A stretch of DNA of 64,000 bases from Pseudomonas sp. P8_229 (GCF_034008635.1 NZ_CP125378.1:2842001-2906000); one strand, 5' to 3'. Positions 1-9,723 are shown, counted from the stretch's first letter. Translations and numbers: made by a program. The notes: generated from the letters alone by a model not told the origin.

Positions 1-103
1 TGACCTCGTACGGGATGCCGAGCTTTTCCAGCATATCGGCGGTGTGGCTAAGGGTGGACCAATCGGACTTGGAGCCCATGATCACGCCAACCAGTGCACT
101 CAT
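1..103 (-). CDS. purE: PurE, 5-(carboxyamino)imidazole ribonucleotide mutase (N-terminal part only)
   Basis: The gene runs leftward off the window, so only the first 34 codons are seen. They read MSALVGVIMGSKSDWSTLSH and onward, which is the N-terminus of class I PurE; the G-S-x-S-D-W phosphate-binding segment is at residues 10-15. PurE moves the carboxylate of N5-CAIR to give CAIR in purine synthesis in the cytosol. In pseudomonads purE is normally followed by purK, which would lie to the left. The leader upstream of the ATG holds two hairpins, annotated separately. The identification is firm; length and completeness cannot be judged. Confidence 0.93.
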   Translation of the reverse strand, partial: MSALVGVIMGSKSDWSTLSHTADMLEKLGIPYEV

Positions 104-143
104 CGTCGCGCCTCTTCTCTCAGGAGCGCCCGCAGGCGCGTCA

Positions 144-175
144 TAAAACAACAAGCCACGCAGGTTGCGTGGCTT
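144..175 (-). terminator. Terminator-like hairpin 41 nt ahead of purE
   Basis: An 11-bp perfect stem (CAAGCCACGCA / TGCGTGGCTTG, 3-nt loop) is followed on the minus strand by TTGTTTT. It has the form of an intrinsic terminator but lies between the nearest upstream promoter-like sequence and the purE start. It could end read-through from the LysR gene or act as an attenuator. Confidence 0.55.
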
Positions 176-183
176 GATTGTAC

Positions 184-207
184 GAAAAATGGCCGGTCGT
201 GCCGGCC
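184..207 (-). terminator. Second terminator-like hairpin in the purE leader
   Basis: The stem GGCCGG / CCGGCC with loop CACGA (minus strand) is followed directly by ATTTTT. Together with the hairpin at 144-175 this puts two terminator-shaped structures in tandem ahead of purE. Its role is unproven. Confidence 0.45.
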
Positions 208-218
208 GAAGGCCGCGC

Positions 219-245
219 AGTATACCGCAAAGAAAGCAATAAACA
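219..245 (-). promoter_or_regulatory. purE: Candidate -10 region for purE
   Basis: The minus strand reads TATACT at 224-219, a good -10 hexamer. The matching -35 (around CTGTTT) is weak. If used, the transcript would start near 212, just before the two terminator-like hairpins. Confidence 0.3.
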
Positions 246-329
246 GCCCCCCGCACGACCATCTGTCATCTGCCGCAAATGCCCGGTTTTATTGACTTGA
301 AGGTCAGCGACAGAACACCGCAAATCCCC

Positions 330-418
330 TGTAGGAGTGAGCCTGCTCGCGATGGCGGTGTATCAGTCACATCATCGTTGAATGTGCAGACGCTATCGCG
401 AGCAGGCTCACTCCTACA
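330..418. repeat. REP pair (inverted, REPIN-like)
   Basis: Two arms, TGTAGGAGTGAGCCTGCTCG and its inverted copy, flank about 40 bp. With the two hairpins to its left it fills most of the 331-bp interval between purE and the LysR gene; no coding sequence is visible there. Confidence 0.85.
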
Positions 419-434
419 AGGGGTCCGCGTAGGC

Positions 435-1343
435 TCAGGAAGCTTGGGCGGCGCCGCCTTCGAGCTTGCGCCAGAGCAACCGAACGTTGGCCTTGCGCAC
501 CAGTGCGCAGCGATACAGACGAATTTCCAGCGGCACGTGCCATTGCGGGCCGCCGCAGACGACCAGTTCGCCACGGGCCAGTTCGGCACGCACGCTCAAC
601 TGCGGGACCCACGCGATGCCAAGGCCTTCCAGGGCCATGCTCTTCAGGCTGTCGGCCATCGCGGTTTCGTAGATGGTGGTGAAACGCAGCTGACGCTGGC
701 GCAACAAACCGTTCACCGAACGCCCGAGAAACGCCCCGGCGCTGTAGGCCAGCAACGGCACGCTGGCCTCGCCTTCCAGATCGAACAGCGGCTTGCCATC
801 GTCATCCGCCGCGCACACCGGGAGCATCTCGGTCTGGCCCAGGTGCAGTGACGGGAAGATTTCCGGGTCCATCTGCATTGCCGCGTCCGGGTCGTAGAAC
901 GCCAGCATCAGGTCGCAGCCGCCTTCGCGTAGCGCATGCACCGCGTCGCCGACGTTGGTCGCCACCAGCCGCGTGGCGATGTTCAGCCCTTCGTTGCGCA
1001 GTTGCGCGATCCAGCGCGGGAAAAATCCCAGCGCCAGCGAGTGCGCGGCGGCGACTTGCATCACTTCGCCCTGCCCGCCTTCCAGGTGATGCAGATGACG
1101 CAGCACTTCACCGAGCTGTTCGACCACGGTGCGCGCAGTCACCAGAAACAGCTGCCCGGCGGCCGTCAGCTCGATCGGCGTGCGCGAGCGGTTGACCAGC
1201 GTCAGCCCGAGCGCCGCTTCGAGGCTGCGGATCCGCCGACTGAACGCTGGCTGGGTCACGAAGCGCCGTTCAGCCGCCTGCGAGAAGCTGCGAGTGGCGG
1301 CCAGAGCACTGAAGTCCTCGAGCCATTTGCTTTCCAGATTCAT
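435..1343 (-). CDS. LysR-family transcriptional regulator divergent from aspA
   Basis: A protein of 302 residues with an N-terminal winged HTH (about 1-60; FSALAATRSFSQAAERRFVT then QPAFSRRIRSLE) and a LysR substrate-binding domain (about 90-290). The ATG at 1343 is chosen over one 24 nt upstream because GGGAGGG precedes it at good spacing and the HTH then begins as usual for the family. It is divergent from aspartase, and the same pairing occurs in P. aeruginosa beside purEK, so control of aspA is likely. The effector is unknown. The first residues MNLESKWLEDF are typical of aromatic- or amino-acid-responsive LysR proteins, but this does not identify the ligand. Confidence 0.9.
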   Translation of the reverse strand: MNLESKWLEDFSALAATRSFSQAAERRFVTQPAFSRRIRSLEAALGLTLVNRSRTPIELTAAGQLFLVTARTVVEQLGEVLRHLHHLEGGQGEVMQVAAAHSLALGFFPRWIAQLRNEGLNIATRLVATNVGDAVHALREGGCDLMLAFYDPDAAMQMDPEIFPSLHLGQTEMLPVCAADDDGKPLFDLEGEASVPLLAYSAGAFLGRSVNGLLRQRQLRFTTIYETAMADSLKSMALEGLGIAWVPQLSVRAELARGELVVCGGPQWHVPLEIRLYRCALVRKANVRLLWRKLEGGAAQAS

Positions 1344-1445
1344 CACGCCCTCCCGGGAACGCACCAAAACAGGTCACACGTCTGCCGCGCACGCGGCGTC
1401 ACACGGGCATTATGCCGAATGTGCATAGGCCAGTGTTTAACAGCA

Positions 1446-1475
1446 TTGGCCCAAAAAATCCCACAAGCCTAGCAT
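1446..1475 (+). promoter_or_regulatory. aspA: Candidate sigma-70 promoter of aspA
   Basis: TTGGCC at 1446-1451 and TAGCAT at 1470-1475 are separated by 18 bp, about 50 nt ahead of the aspA start, in the divergent LysR/aspA gap. Confidence 0.4.
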
Positions 1476-1523
1476 TCGCAGCGTTCCGGCATAGACCGGG
1501 TCCATATCGAGATGATTTCTATC

Positions 1524-2948
<1,425 letters not shown>

Positions 2949-3010
2949 GCCGACGCGTGACTTGTAGCACCGCTCACCAGGTTGAGGGACTAGACACCTC
3001 TCACCTTTTG

Positions 3011-3045
3011 AGGGCTTGGGGATTTGTCCTCAAGCCCTTTTTTTT
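3011..3045 (+). terminator. aspA: Rho-independent terminator of aspA
   Basis: The stem AGGGCTTGGGG / CCTCAAGCCCT (one G-T pair, 6-nt loop) is followed by eight T. Confidence 0.9.
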
Positions 3046-3099
3046 AACTTTCTGACCCTGAGACCCATATGTCTGGGGATTGCTTCAAATGGGAATGGG

Positions 3100-3240
3100 C
3101 TTGTTGTGGCGAAGGGATTTATCCCCGATCGGCTGCGAAGCAGTCGCATAGTCACCGCGCGCGGTGTACCTGATACATCGCGATTGCAGGCTTTGGGGCC
3201 GCTATGCGACCCATCGGGGATAAATCCCCTCGCCACACAA
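3100..3240. repeat. Long inverted repeat of a second REP type
   Basis: The arm around GGCGAAGGGATTTATCCCCG (3107-3127) returns inverted around CGGGGATAAATCCCCTCGCC (3215-3234). It differs in sequence from the GTGGGAGCGAGC-type REPs elsewhere in the window. It lies in the 610-bp space between aspA and the symporter. Confidence 0.75.
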
Positions 3241-3558
3241 GCCAGCTCCTACAAAAGAGCAGTTCCTGTACAAGCCCGGCGCCGGTAACGCCGGGTGTTT
3301 CAAAGCCTCGTTTCGTCGCTTGCACCACAACCGTGCAGACGGGCGCGTCACTGATCGGTATAGTGCCGCCCCTCTTCGCGTGAGAGGTCGTCGGTAACGA
3401 GGCCATAACCCATGCGAAACCCGAACTAATAACAAACCCGCGAAATAGCTCCGGGACGAAACCTTCGCCTCTCCTGTCGTGCCGCGCGCACACCGGAGTA
3501 ACACGATGTTTCTGACCGTCCAGCATTTGCTCACACAAAAAACAGCGAGGAAAAATCC
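3241..3558 (+). promoter_or_regulatory. Long non-coding leader/promoter region of the symporter gene
   Basis: No convincing coding sequence is seen in this 318-bp stretch. A TATAGT at 3359-3364 could be a -10 box, which would give a leader of about 190 nt. That leader contains a small hairpin (CCTCT / AGAGG, 3371-3387). No known riboswitch class was recognised; the glycine aptamer core motifs are absent. The AGCS start is set by GAGG about 9 nt before the ATG. Confidence 0.3.
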
Positions 3559-5004
3559 ATGCTCGAAGTCATCAACGACTTCCTCTCAGGGAAAGTACTG
3601 ATCGTGCTCATTGTCGGGCTCGGTAGCTACTTCACGATTCGCTCGCGTTTCGTTCAATTGCGTCACTTCTTCCACATGTTCGCGGTGTTCCGCGACAGCC
3701 TCAAAGGCAGCGCCGGGCAACTCAGCTCGTTCCAGGCCCTGATGCTCAGCCTTGCCGGCCGTGTCGGTGCAGGCAACATCGCCGGTGTCGGCATCGCCGT
3801 GACCCTCGGTGGTCCGGGCGCGGTGTTCTGGATGTGGGTGACAGCACTGGTCGGAATGTCCAGCAGCTTCTTCGAATGCACCCTCGCTCAGGTCTACAAG
3901 CGCGCCGATGGTGACGGTCTGTATCGTGGCGGTCCGGCCTACTACATCCAGCACGGCCTGAAGCTCAAAGGCATGGCGGTGGTGTTTTCCGTCCTGTTGC
4001 TGGTCACCTACGGCTTCGCCTTCATTGGCCTGCAGTCCTACACCGTGACTCACTCGCTGCAGAACGCCTTTGAATTCAACCCACAACACACCGGTATCGT
4101 CCTGGCTGTGCTGCTGGCCATCACCTTCCTCGGCGGCATCAAGCGCATCGCCTCGGTGTCCGACCTGCTGGTACCGATCAAGACCCTGGCCTATATCGGC
4201 GTGACCCTGTACGTGATCGGTACCCAGATCGAACACGTGCCAGCCATGCTGGAAACGATCTTCAAGAGCGCCTTCGGCCTCGACCCGGCCTTTGGCGGCC
4301 TGCTCGGCAGCGCCATCGTCATGGGCGTGAAGCGTGGCGTGTTCGCCAACGAAGCGGGCCTGGGCAGTGCGCCGAACGTCGCCGCAGTAGCCGCCGTGAA
4401 GCACCCGGGCGCCCAGGGCGTGGTCCAGGCCTTCAGCGTGTTCCTCGACACCTTTGTGATCTGCACCTGCACCGCGCTGCTGATCCTGCTGTCGGGCTTC
4501 TACACCCCGGGCTTCGAAGGCGACGGCATCGTCCTGACCCAGAACTCGCTGGCCGCCGTGGTCGGTGACTGGGGTCGCATGTTCGTCAGCGTCGCGCTGT
4601 CGCTGTTCGTCTTCACCTGCATCCTCTACAACTACTACCTGGGCGAGAACAGCCTGCAGTTCCTCACCCGCAACCGCGCCGCGCTGATGATTTTCCGCGG
4701 CCTGGTGCTAGCGCTGGTGGTATGGGGTTCGATGCAGGACCTGTCGACCGTGTTCGCCTTCGCCGACATCACCATGACCTGCCTGGCCTTCGTCAACCTG
4801 ATGGCCCTGGCCTTGCTGTTCAAGGTCGGCATGCGCGTGATGCGCGACTACGACGAGCAGCGCCGCGCCGGCGTCAAGCAACCAGTGTTCGACTCCAGCA
4901 AATTTGCCGATCTGGACCTGGACCTGAAAGCCTGGCCGAACAGCCCGCAAGCTGCCGGCAAGACCGAAGCCGAGCCGCAAGGCGTCCCTGCAGCGCAACG
5001 CTGA
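3559..5004 (+). CDS. Alanine/glycine:cation symporter (AGCS family, AlsT-like)
   Basis: A 481-residue inner-membrane protein with about 10-11 hydrophobic segments. Family signatures include a SLAGRVGAGNIAGVG segment (about 65-80), the GGPAYYIQ segment near 120-140, and GVKRGVFANEAGLGSAP near 255-272. AGCS proteins import alanine, glycine or related neutral amino acids with Na+ or H+. Its position between aspartase and asparaginase suggests the substrate may be asparagine or a related amino acid, but that is inference. An extended polar C-terminal tail of about 45 residues follows the last helix. The ATG at 3559 has a good ribosome site (GCGAGG). Confidence 0.92.
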   Translation: MLEVINDFLSGKVLIVLIVGLGSYFTIRSRFVQLRHFFHMFAVFRDSLKGSAGQLSSFQALMLSLAGRVGAGNIAGVGIAVTLGGPGAVFWMWVTALVGMSSSFFECTLAQVYKRADGDGLYRGGPAYYIQHGLKLKGMAVVFSVLLLVTYGFAFIGLQSYTVTHSLQNAFEFNPQHTGIVLAVLLAITFLGGIKRIASVSDLLVPIKTLAYIGVTLYVIGTQIEHVPAMLETIFKSAFGLDPAFGGLLGSAIVMGVKRGVFANEAGLGSAPNVAAVAAVKHPGAQGVVQAFSVFLDTFVICTCTALLILLSGFYTPGFEGDGIVLTQNSLAAVVGDWGRMFVSVALSLFVFTCILYNYYLGENSLQFLTRNRAALMIFRGLVLALVVWGSMQDLSTVFAFADITMTCLAFVNLMALALLFKVGMRVMRDYDEQRRAGVKQPVFDSSKFADLDLDLKAWPNSPQAAGKTEAEPQGVPAAQR

Positions 5005-5012
5005 CAGGTGAA

Positions 5013-5039
5013 TGACGGGCGCATCCCCTGCGCCCGTCA
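5013..5039 (+). terminator. Hairpin after the symporter gene
   Basis: A perfect 11-bp stem (TGACGGGCGCA / TGCGCCCGTCA, 5-nt loop) begins 8 nt after the stop codon. The T-tract is weak, so termination may be partial. Confidence 0.6.
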
Positions 5040-5060
5040 GTTACAGTGCAATGCATTACC

Positions 5061-5148
5061 TGTAGGAGCGGGCTCGCTCGCGAATGCGGTGAATCAGTCA
5101 AATATCTTTAGCTGACCCACCGCATTCGCGAGCAAGCCCGCTCCCACA
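5061..5148. repeat. REP pair (inverted)
   Basis: The arms TGTAGGAGCGGGCTCGCTCG and CGAGCAAGCCCGCTCCCACA face each other. The inner flanks (GCGAATGCGGTGAATCAGTC and its imperfect inverse) extend the palindrome, so the whole 88 bp could fold as one cruciform. Confidence 0.88.
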
Positions 5149-5173
5149 TGTCATCTCTTGTGGAGACCTTCAG

Positions 5174-6178
5174 ATGATTTCCAATTCCTTCCCCGCCGCC
5201 CAACACGTCATGGTGCTCTACACCGGTGGCACCATCGGCATGCAGGCCAGTGCCAACGGCCTGGCCCCGGCGTCCGGCTTCGAAGCCCGCATGCGCGATT
5301 ACCTGCACAGCCAGCCTGAGCGGGTGGTGCCGCAGTGGCGCTTCCGGGAAATGTCGCCGCTGATCGACAGCGCCAACATGACCCCGGCCTATTGGCAGCA
5401 ACTGCGTGAAGCGGTGGTCGATGCCGTGGACGTGCAAGGCTGCGACAGCGTGTTGATCCTGCACGGCACCGACACGCTGGCCTACAGCGCCGCCGCGATG
5501 AGTTTCCAGTTGCTCGGCCTGCATGCCCGTGTGTGCTTCACCGGTTCCATGCTGCCGGCGGGCGTCACCGACAGCGATGCCTGGGAAAACCTCGGCGGCG
5601 CACTGGTTGCCCTCGGCCAGGGCCTGGCACCGGGTGTGCACCTGTACTTCCACGGCGAACTGCTGGACCCGACCCGCTGCGCGAAAGTACGCAGCTTCGG
5701 ACGCCATCCGTTCAAACGCCTTGAGCGTCAGGGTGGCGGCGTGAAAGCCACGTCGATCCCCGCCGCATTGAACTACAACCAACCCAAGCAACTGGCGAAT
5801 GTCGCGGTGCTGCCGCTGTTCCCCGGCATCAGTGCCGGGATTGTCGACGGCCTGCTCGACGGCGGCATCCAGGGCCTGGTGCTGGAGTGCTACGGCAGCG
5901 GCACCGGACCGAGCGACAACCCGCAGTTTCTCGCCAGCCTCGGCCGTGCCCGGGACAACGGCGTGGTGGTGGTTGCGGTCACGCAGTGCCATGAGGGCGG
6001 CGTGGAGCTGGACGTTTACGAAGCCGGCAGCCGGCTGCGTGGAGCTGGTGTGTTGTCCGGTGGCGGCATGACCCGCGAGGCGGCGTTCGGCAAGTTGCAG
6101 GCGTTGCTTGGCGCGGGCCTGGAATCGGCTGAAGTGCGCCGGCTGATCGAACTCGACCTGTGTGGCGAACTGATCTGA
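5174..6178 (+). CDS. ansA: L-asparaginase (cytoplasmic type)
   Basis: A 334-residue enzyme of the bacterial asparaginase family that hydrolyses asparagine to aspartate and ammonia. The two catalytic threonine motifs are visible: YTGGTIG (residues 16-22, nucleophile Thr17) and LHGTDTL (about 97-103). There is no signal peptide, so it should act in the cytosol, as AnsA does. The ATG at 5174 follows GGAGACC at good spacing. Its product feeds aspartase upstream. A hairpin made of a half REP lies just after the stop and probably terminates transcription. Confidence 0.93.
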   Translation: MISNSFPAAQHVMVLYTGGTIGMQASANGLAPASGFEARMRDYLHSQPERVVPQWRFREMSPLIDSANMTPAYWQQLREAVVDAVDVQGCDSVLILHGTDTLAYSAAAMSFQLLGLHARVCFTGSMLPAGVTDSDAWENLGGALVALGQGLAPGVHLYFHGELLDPTRCAKVRSFGRHPFKRLERQGGGVKATSIPAALNYNQPKQLANVAVLPLFPGISAGIVDGLLDGGIQGLVLECYGSGTGPSDNPQFLASLGRARDNGVVVVAVTQCHEGGVELDVYEAGSRLRGAGVLSGGGMTREAAFGKLQALLGAGLESAEVRRLIELDLCGELI

Positions 6179-6193
6179 CACCATGCAATACCC

Positions 6194-6226
6194 CTGTGGG
6201 AGCAAGCCCGCTCCCACAGTTTGATT
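6194..6226 (+). terminator. Half-REP hairpin acting as likely terminator of ansA
   Basis: The stem CTGTGGGAGC / GCTCCCACAG with loop AAGCCC is followed by TTTGATTT, 15 nt after the ansA stop. The sequence is the outer part of a REP, apparently serving as a terminator. Confidence 0.6.
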
Positions 6227-6280
6227 TGCGTCCGGCATGCAACTTGCTGCGCTCCAGCCATCCCCAGGCTGGAAGATCTT

Positions 6281-7276
6281 ATGCTGCACTCCCACCTCAC
6301 CACCCTCAACGCGGTCTCGCTGATCCTCAACACCTTCAAGACCGAGGGCCTTCCCGGTGATGCGTTGCTGGCCGGCAGCGGCATCAGTGCCGCGGACCTG
6401 AACCGCGCCGACACACGCATCACCACCAATCAGGAAATGCAGGTCTGCGCCAACGCGGTCGCGCTCAAGCACGACATCGGACTCGAACTGGGCCGACGCA
6501 TGCATGTGTCCTGCTACGGCATCCTTGGTTACGCGCTGCTGACCTGTGCCACCTTCGGTGACGCTTTGCGTCTGGCGCTCCATTATCCGGCGCTGTTGGG
6601 AACACTTTTCGAACTGAGCCTGGAAGACGATGGCGAGCGCATCTGGTTCGTCGCCGCCGACTATCGTGAAAGCCCGGCGATGGCGGTGTTCAACGCCGAG
6701 TTCTGTCTGGTGTCACTAAAAGTGATTTGCGACGACCTGCTCGGCCACCCCCTGCCGTTGCTCGCCACGCGGTTCGAGCACGCGGCACCGGATTACCGCG
6801 ACAGCTACGCCGAGCACTTCGACAGCCCGCTGCACTTTGCCGCCCGGAACAACGCGTTCGCCTTCGACCGCCGCTGGCTCGAGCAGCCGTTGCCGCTGGC
6901 CGACGCCATCACCCATCAGGCCATGGCCGAGCGCTGCCGCAAACAGAACCTCGAATTCACCGGCCGCCAGGCCTGGCTTGGACGCATCCGCCAGTTGCTC
7001 AGCGCCCAGTTGAACGCCGCGCCAGGTCTGGAGGGCCTGGCCCAGCAGATGAAATGCTCGCCGCGCACCTTGCGCCGCCACCTCAAGGACATGGGCAGCA
7101 GCTATCAGGAACTGCTCGACGAACTGCGTTTCGAGCGCGCCAAGCAGATGCTGTGTGAGGATCAGTTGCCGATCTACCGCATCGCCGAGACGCTGGGTTT
7201 CAGCGAGACCGCGAGTTTCCGCCATGCGTTCGTGCGCTGGAGCGGTGTGGCGCCGAGCCAGTTCCGTCCGCATTGA
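6281..7276 (+). CDS. AraC-family transcriptional regulator (OruR/ArgR-like layout)
   Basis: A 331-residue regulator with an N-terminal arabinose-binding-like domain (about 15-200; the ELGRRMHVSCYGILGYALL segment is typical of this class) and a C-terminal double-HTH AraC domain (about 235-331; CSPRTLRRHLKDMGSSYQEL, then IYRIAETLGFSETASFRHAF). The ATG at 6281 is preceded by GGAAG; an upstream in-frame ATG at 6221 lies inside the half REP and is rejected. The gene sits between asparaginase and the acetylpolyamine amidohydrolase, and its target is unknown. Confidence 0.9.
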   Translation: MLHSHLTTLNAVSLILNTFKTEGLPGDALLAGSGISAADLNRADTRITTNQEMQVCANAVALKHDIGLELGRRMHVSCYGILGYALLTCATFGDALRLALHYPALLGTLFELSLEDDGERIWFVAADYRESPAMAVFNAEFCLVSLKVICDDLLGHPLPLLATRFEHAAPDYRDSYAEHFDSPLHFAARNNAFAFDRRWLEQPLPLADAITHQAMAERCRKQNLEFTGRQAWLGRIRQLLSAQLNAAPGLEGLAQQMKCSPRTLRRHLKDMGSSYQELLDELRFERAKQMLCEDQLPIYRIAETLGFSETASFRHAFVRWSGVAPSQFRPH

Positions 7277-7284
7277 TGTTCCAG

Positions 7285-7374
7285 TGTGTGTGTGCGGGCT
7301 TGCTCGCGAATGCGGAGTGTCAGTCGCCATCAATGCATCTGACACACCGTATTCGCGAGCAAGCCCGCTCCCAC
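7285..7374. repeat. REP pair (inverted)
   Basis: GCGGGCTTGCTCGCGAATGC and CGAGCAAGCCCGCTCCCACA form the two arms. The inner flank GTGTCAG / CTGACAC is also inverted. Confidence 0.87.
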
Positions 7375-7448
7375 AGGGGACGCATTCCATGCCTCGAATC
7401 GAGACATGGCTGCATTGAGGGGGGGGTGGGGGCGAATTACGGTCAGAT

Positions 7449-7477
7449 CTTTTGGCCATATCGATCCCCTTTTGGCC
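7449..7477 (+). promoter_or_regulatory. Direct repeat ahead of the acetylpolyamine amidohydrolase gene
   Basis: CTTTTGGCC occurs at 7449-7457 and again at 7469-7477, 20 bp apart, on the same face of the helix and 75-100 bp before the start codon. The layout suits a regulator that binds direct repeats, such as an AraC-type protein. No binding protein was identified. Confidence 0.35.
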
Positions 7478-7551
7478 TTTCCTGCCGTTCTCCGATTCAT
7501 CGCGCGCCGCAACACTGGAGGCAACCGAATCAGCCCCGCGGAGAACAACAA

Positions 7552-8577
7552 ATGCTGACGATCTACTCAGACGATCACCACCTGCACCATGGCCGCTGCG
7601 AACTCATCGACGGCCAGCTCAAGCCATGTTTCGAGATGCCTTCGCGCGCCGACCACGTGCTGCAACGGGTCAAGAACCAGAGCCTCGGCGCAGTCGAGGC
7701 ACCAAAGGATTTCGGCCTGGAGCCGATCGCACGGATCCACAGCCGCGACTACCTCGACTTCTTCAAAGGCGCATGGCAGCGCTGGACCGAATTCAACACC
7801 GACGGCGACCTGCTGCCCTACACCTGGCCGGCACGTACCCTGCGACAGATCAAACCGACCAGCCTGCACGGCCAGCTCGGCTATTACAGCTTCGATGGTG
7901 GCGCACCGATCACCGCCGGCACCTGGCAAGCAGCCTACAGCGCGGCGCAAGTGGCGCTGACCGCCCAGGCAGAAATCCAGCGCGGTGCACCCAGTGCCTT
8001 CGCCCTGTGCCGTCCACCGGGACACCACGCCGCCAGCGACTTGATGGGCGGTTATTGCTACCTCAACAACGCCGCCATCGCCGCTCAGGCATTCCTTGAC
8101 CAGGGCCACAAGAAAGTCGCGATCCTCGACGTCGACTATCACCACGGCAACGGCACGCAGTCGATTTTCTATGCGCGCAGCGACGTGCTGTTCACCTCGA
8201 TCCACGGCCACCCGGAAGCGGAATTTCCGTTCTTCCTCGGCTACGACGATGAACGCGGCGAAGGCGCCGGTGTTGGCTTCAACTTCAACTACCCGCTGCC
8301 CGCCGGCTCCGGCTGGGACGTGTGGAGTGCGGCGCTGGAGCAGGCCTGCAACGAGATCGACAGCTACGACGCCGACATCATTGTCGTGTCGCTGGGCGTC
8401 GACACCTTCAAGGACGATCCGATCTCGCAATTCAAACTCGACAGCCCGGATTATCTGGCCATGGGCAAGCGCATTGCCGCGCTTGGCAAGCCAACCCTGT
8501 TCGTCATGGAAGGCGGTTACGCGGTGGAAGAAATCGGCATCAACGCGGTGAACGTGCTGGAAGGGTTTGAACAATGA
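7552..8577 (+). CDS. aphA: Acetylpolyamine amidohydrolase (histone-deacetylase superfamily)
   Basis: The enzyme removes acetyl groups from acetylputrescine, acetylcadaverine and similar acetylpolyamines. At 341 residues with the start at 7552, the HDAC-fold residues fall at His158-His159 (PPGHHA), Asp195 and His197 (DVDYHHGNGTQ), Asp284 (GVDTF) and Tyr323 (EGGYA). These match the numbering of the characterised Mycoplana acetylpolyamine amidohydrolase and support this start rather than the longer frame from 7273. GCGGAG precedes the ATG. The stop overlaps the start of the polyamine-binding protein by 4 nt, so the two are coupled. P. aeruginosa aphA (PA1409) has the same neighbour. Confidence 0.93.
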   Translation: MLTIYSDDHHLHHGRCELIDGQLKPCFEMPSRADHVLQRVKNQSLGAVEAPKDFGLEPIARIHSRDYLDFFKGAWQRWTEFNTDGDLLPYTWPARTLRQIKPTSLHGQLGYYSFDGGAPITAGTWQAAYSAAQVALTAQAEIQRGAPSAFALCRPPGHHAASDLMGGYCYLNNAAIAAQAFLDQGHKKVAILDVDYHHGNGTQSIFYARSDVLFTSIHGHPEAEFPFFLGYDDERGEGAGVGFNFNYPLPAGSGWDVWSAALEQACNEIDSYDADIIVVSLGVDTFKDDPISQFKLDSPDYLAMGKRIAALGKPTLFVMEGGYAVEEIGINAVNVLEGFEQ

Positions 8578-9674
8578 ACCGCTTCAAGCAATTGATCGCG
8601 CCAGCCCTGTGCGCGGCGCTGCTGAGCAGCGCTGCCGACGCCGAAGAACGCACTCTGCGCGTCTACAACTGGTTCGACTACATCACGCCCAAGGCGCTGG
8701 AAGACTTCAAGGCGCAGAACACCCAGACCAAACTGGTCTACGACATCTTCGACACCAACGAAGCCCTGGAAGCCAAGCTGCTGACCGGTAACTCCGGTTA
8801 TGACGTGGTGGTGCCGTCCAACGTGTTCCTCGCCAAGCAGATCGAGGCCGGGGTGTTCCAGCCGCTGGATCGCAGCAAGTTGCCGAACTGGAACCACCTC
8901 GATCCGAAACTGATGAAGCTGATCGAGGCCAACGACCCGGGCAACCAGTTCGCCGTGCCGTACATGTACGGGACCATTCTGATCGGCTTCAACCCGGCCA
9001 AGGTCAAGGCCGCGCTGGGTGACAACGCGCCGGTGGACAGCTGGGACCTGATCTTCAAGGAAGAAAACATCAGCAAGCTCAAGCAGTGCGGCGTCGCCCT
9101 GCTCGACTCGCCGTCGGAGATCCTGCCGCTGGCCTTGCAACACCTGGGTCTGGATCCCAACAGCAAGAACCCGGCGGACTACGCAAAAGCCGAAGCGCTG
9201 CTGATGAAGATCCGCCCGTACATCACCTACTTCCACTCGTCCAAGTACATGGCCGATATCGCCAACGGCGACATCTGCGTCGCGGTCGGCTATTCCGGCA
9301 GCTTCTCGCAAGCGGCCAACCGCGCCAAAGAGGCGAAAAACGGCGTGGTGGTCGACATGCGCCTGCCCAAGGAAGGCGCACCCATCTGGTTCGACATGCT
9401 CGCGGTTCCCAAGGGTGCGAAGAACACCGAGGACGCCTACACCTTCATCAACTACTTGCTGCAACCGGCAGTGATTGCCCCGGTCAGCGACTTCGTCGGC
9501 TACCCGAACCCGAACAAGGACGCCACCGGACTGGTTGATCCGGCGATCCGCAACAACCCCAACCTGTACCCGACCGACGCGGCGATGAGCACGCTCTATA
9601 CCCTGCAACCACTGCCGCGTGAGGCCGAACGGGCACGCACACGGGCCTGGACCAAGATCAAATCAGGCACCTGA
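8574..9674 (+). CDS. Periplasmic polyamine-binding protein (PotF/SpuD-like)
   Basis: A 366-residue extracellular solute-binding protein with a signal peptide (about 1-23, LCAALLSSAADA) and the mature start EERTLRVYNWFDYITPKAL typical of PotF-type proteins. Aromatic and acidic residues of the polyamine site appear in YNWFDY, the FDTNEALEAK segment and SGSFSQA. No permease or ATPase gene follows, so it must either work with transporter parts encoded elsewhere or act as a sensor or scavenger. Its coupling to the amidohydrolase suggests it captures acetylated polyamines or their products. Confidence 0.92.
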   Translation: MNRFKQLIAPALCAALLSSAADAEERTLRVYNWFDYITPKALEDFKAQNTQTKLVYDIFDTNEALEAKLLTGNSGYDVVVPSNVFLAKQIEAGVFQPLDRSKLPNWNHLDPKLMKLIEANDPGNQFAVPYMYGTILIGFNPAKVKAALGDNAPVDSWDLIFKEENISKLKQCGVALLDSPSEILPLALQHLGLDPNSKNPADYAKAEALLMKIRPYITYFHSSKYMADIANGDICVAVGYSGSFSQAANRAKEAKNGVVVDMRLPKEGAPIWFDMLAVPKGAKNTEDAYTFINYLLQPAVIAPVSDFVGYPNPNKDATGLVDPAIRNNPNLYPTDAAMSTLYTLQPLPREAERARTRAWTKIKSGT

Positions 9675-9690
9675 GCCCATCAGGTAAATC

Positions 9691-9719
9691 AAGACCCGCG
9701 CCCTGCGGGTCTTTTTTTT
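9691..9719 (+). terminator. Rho-independent terminator of the polyamine pair
   Basis: The stem AAGACCCGC / GCGGGTCTT (5-nt loop) runs directly into a run of eight T. Confidence 0.92.
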
Positions 9720-9723
9720 CCGG

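Noticed and set aside
3290..3558. Glycine riboswitch ahead of the AGCS symporter
   Set aside because: The conserved aptamer core sequences were not found in the leader.
7273..7551. N-terminal extension of the acetylpolyamine amidohydrolase from the upstream open frame
   Set aside because: It would translate a REP element, lacks a ribosome site, and would shift the active-site numbering away from the known family.
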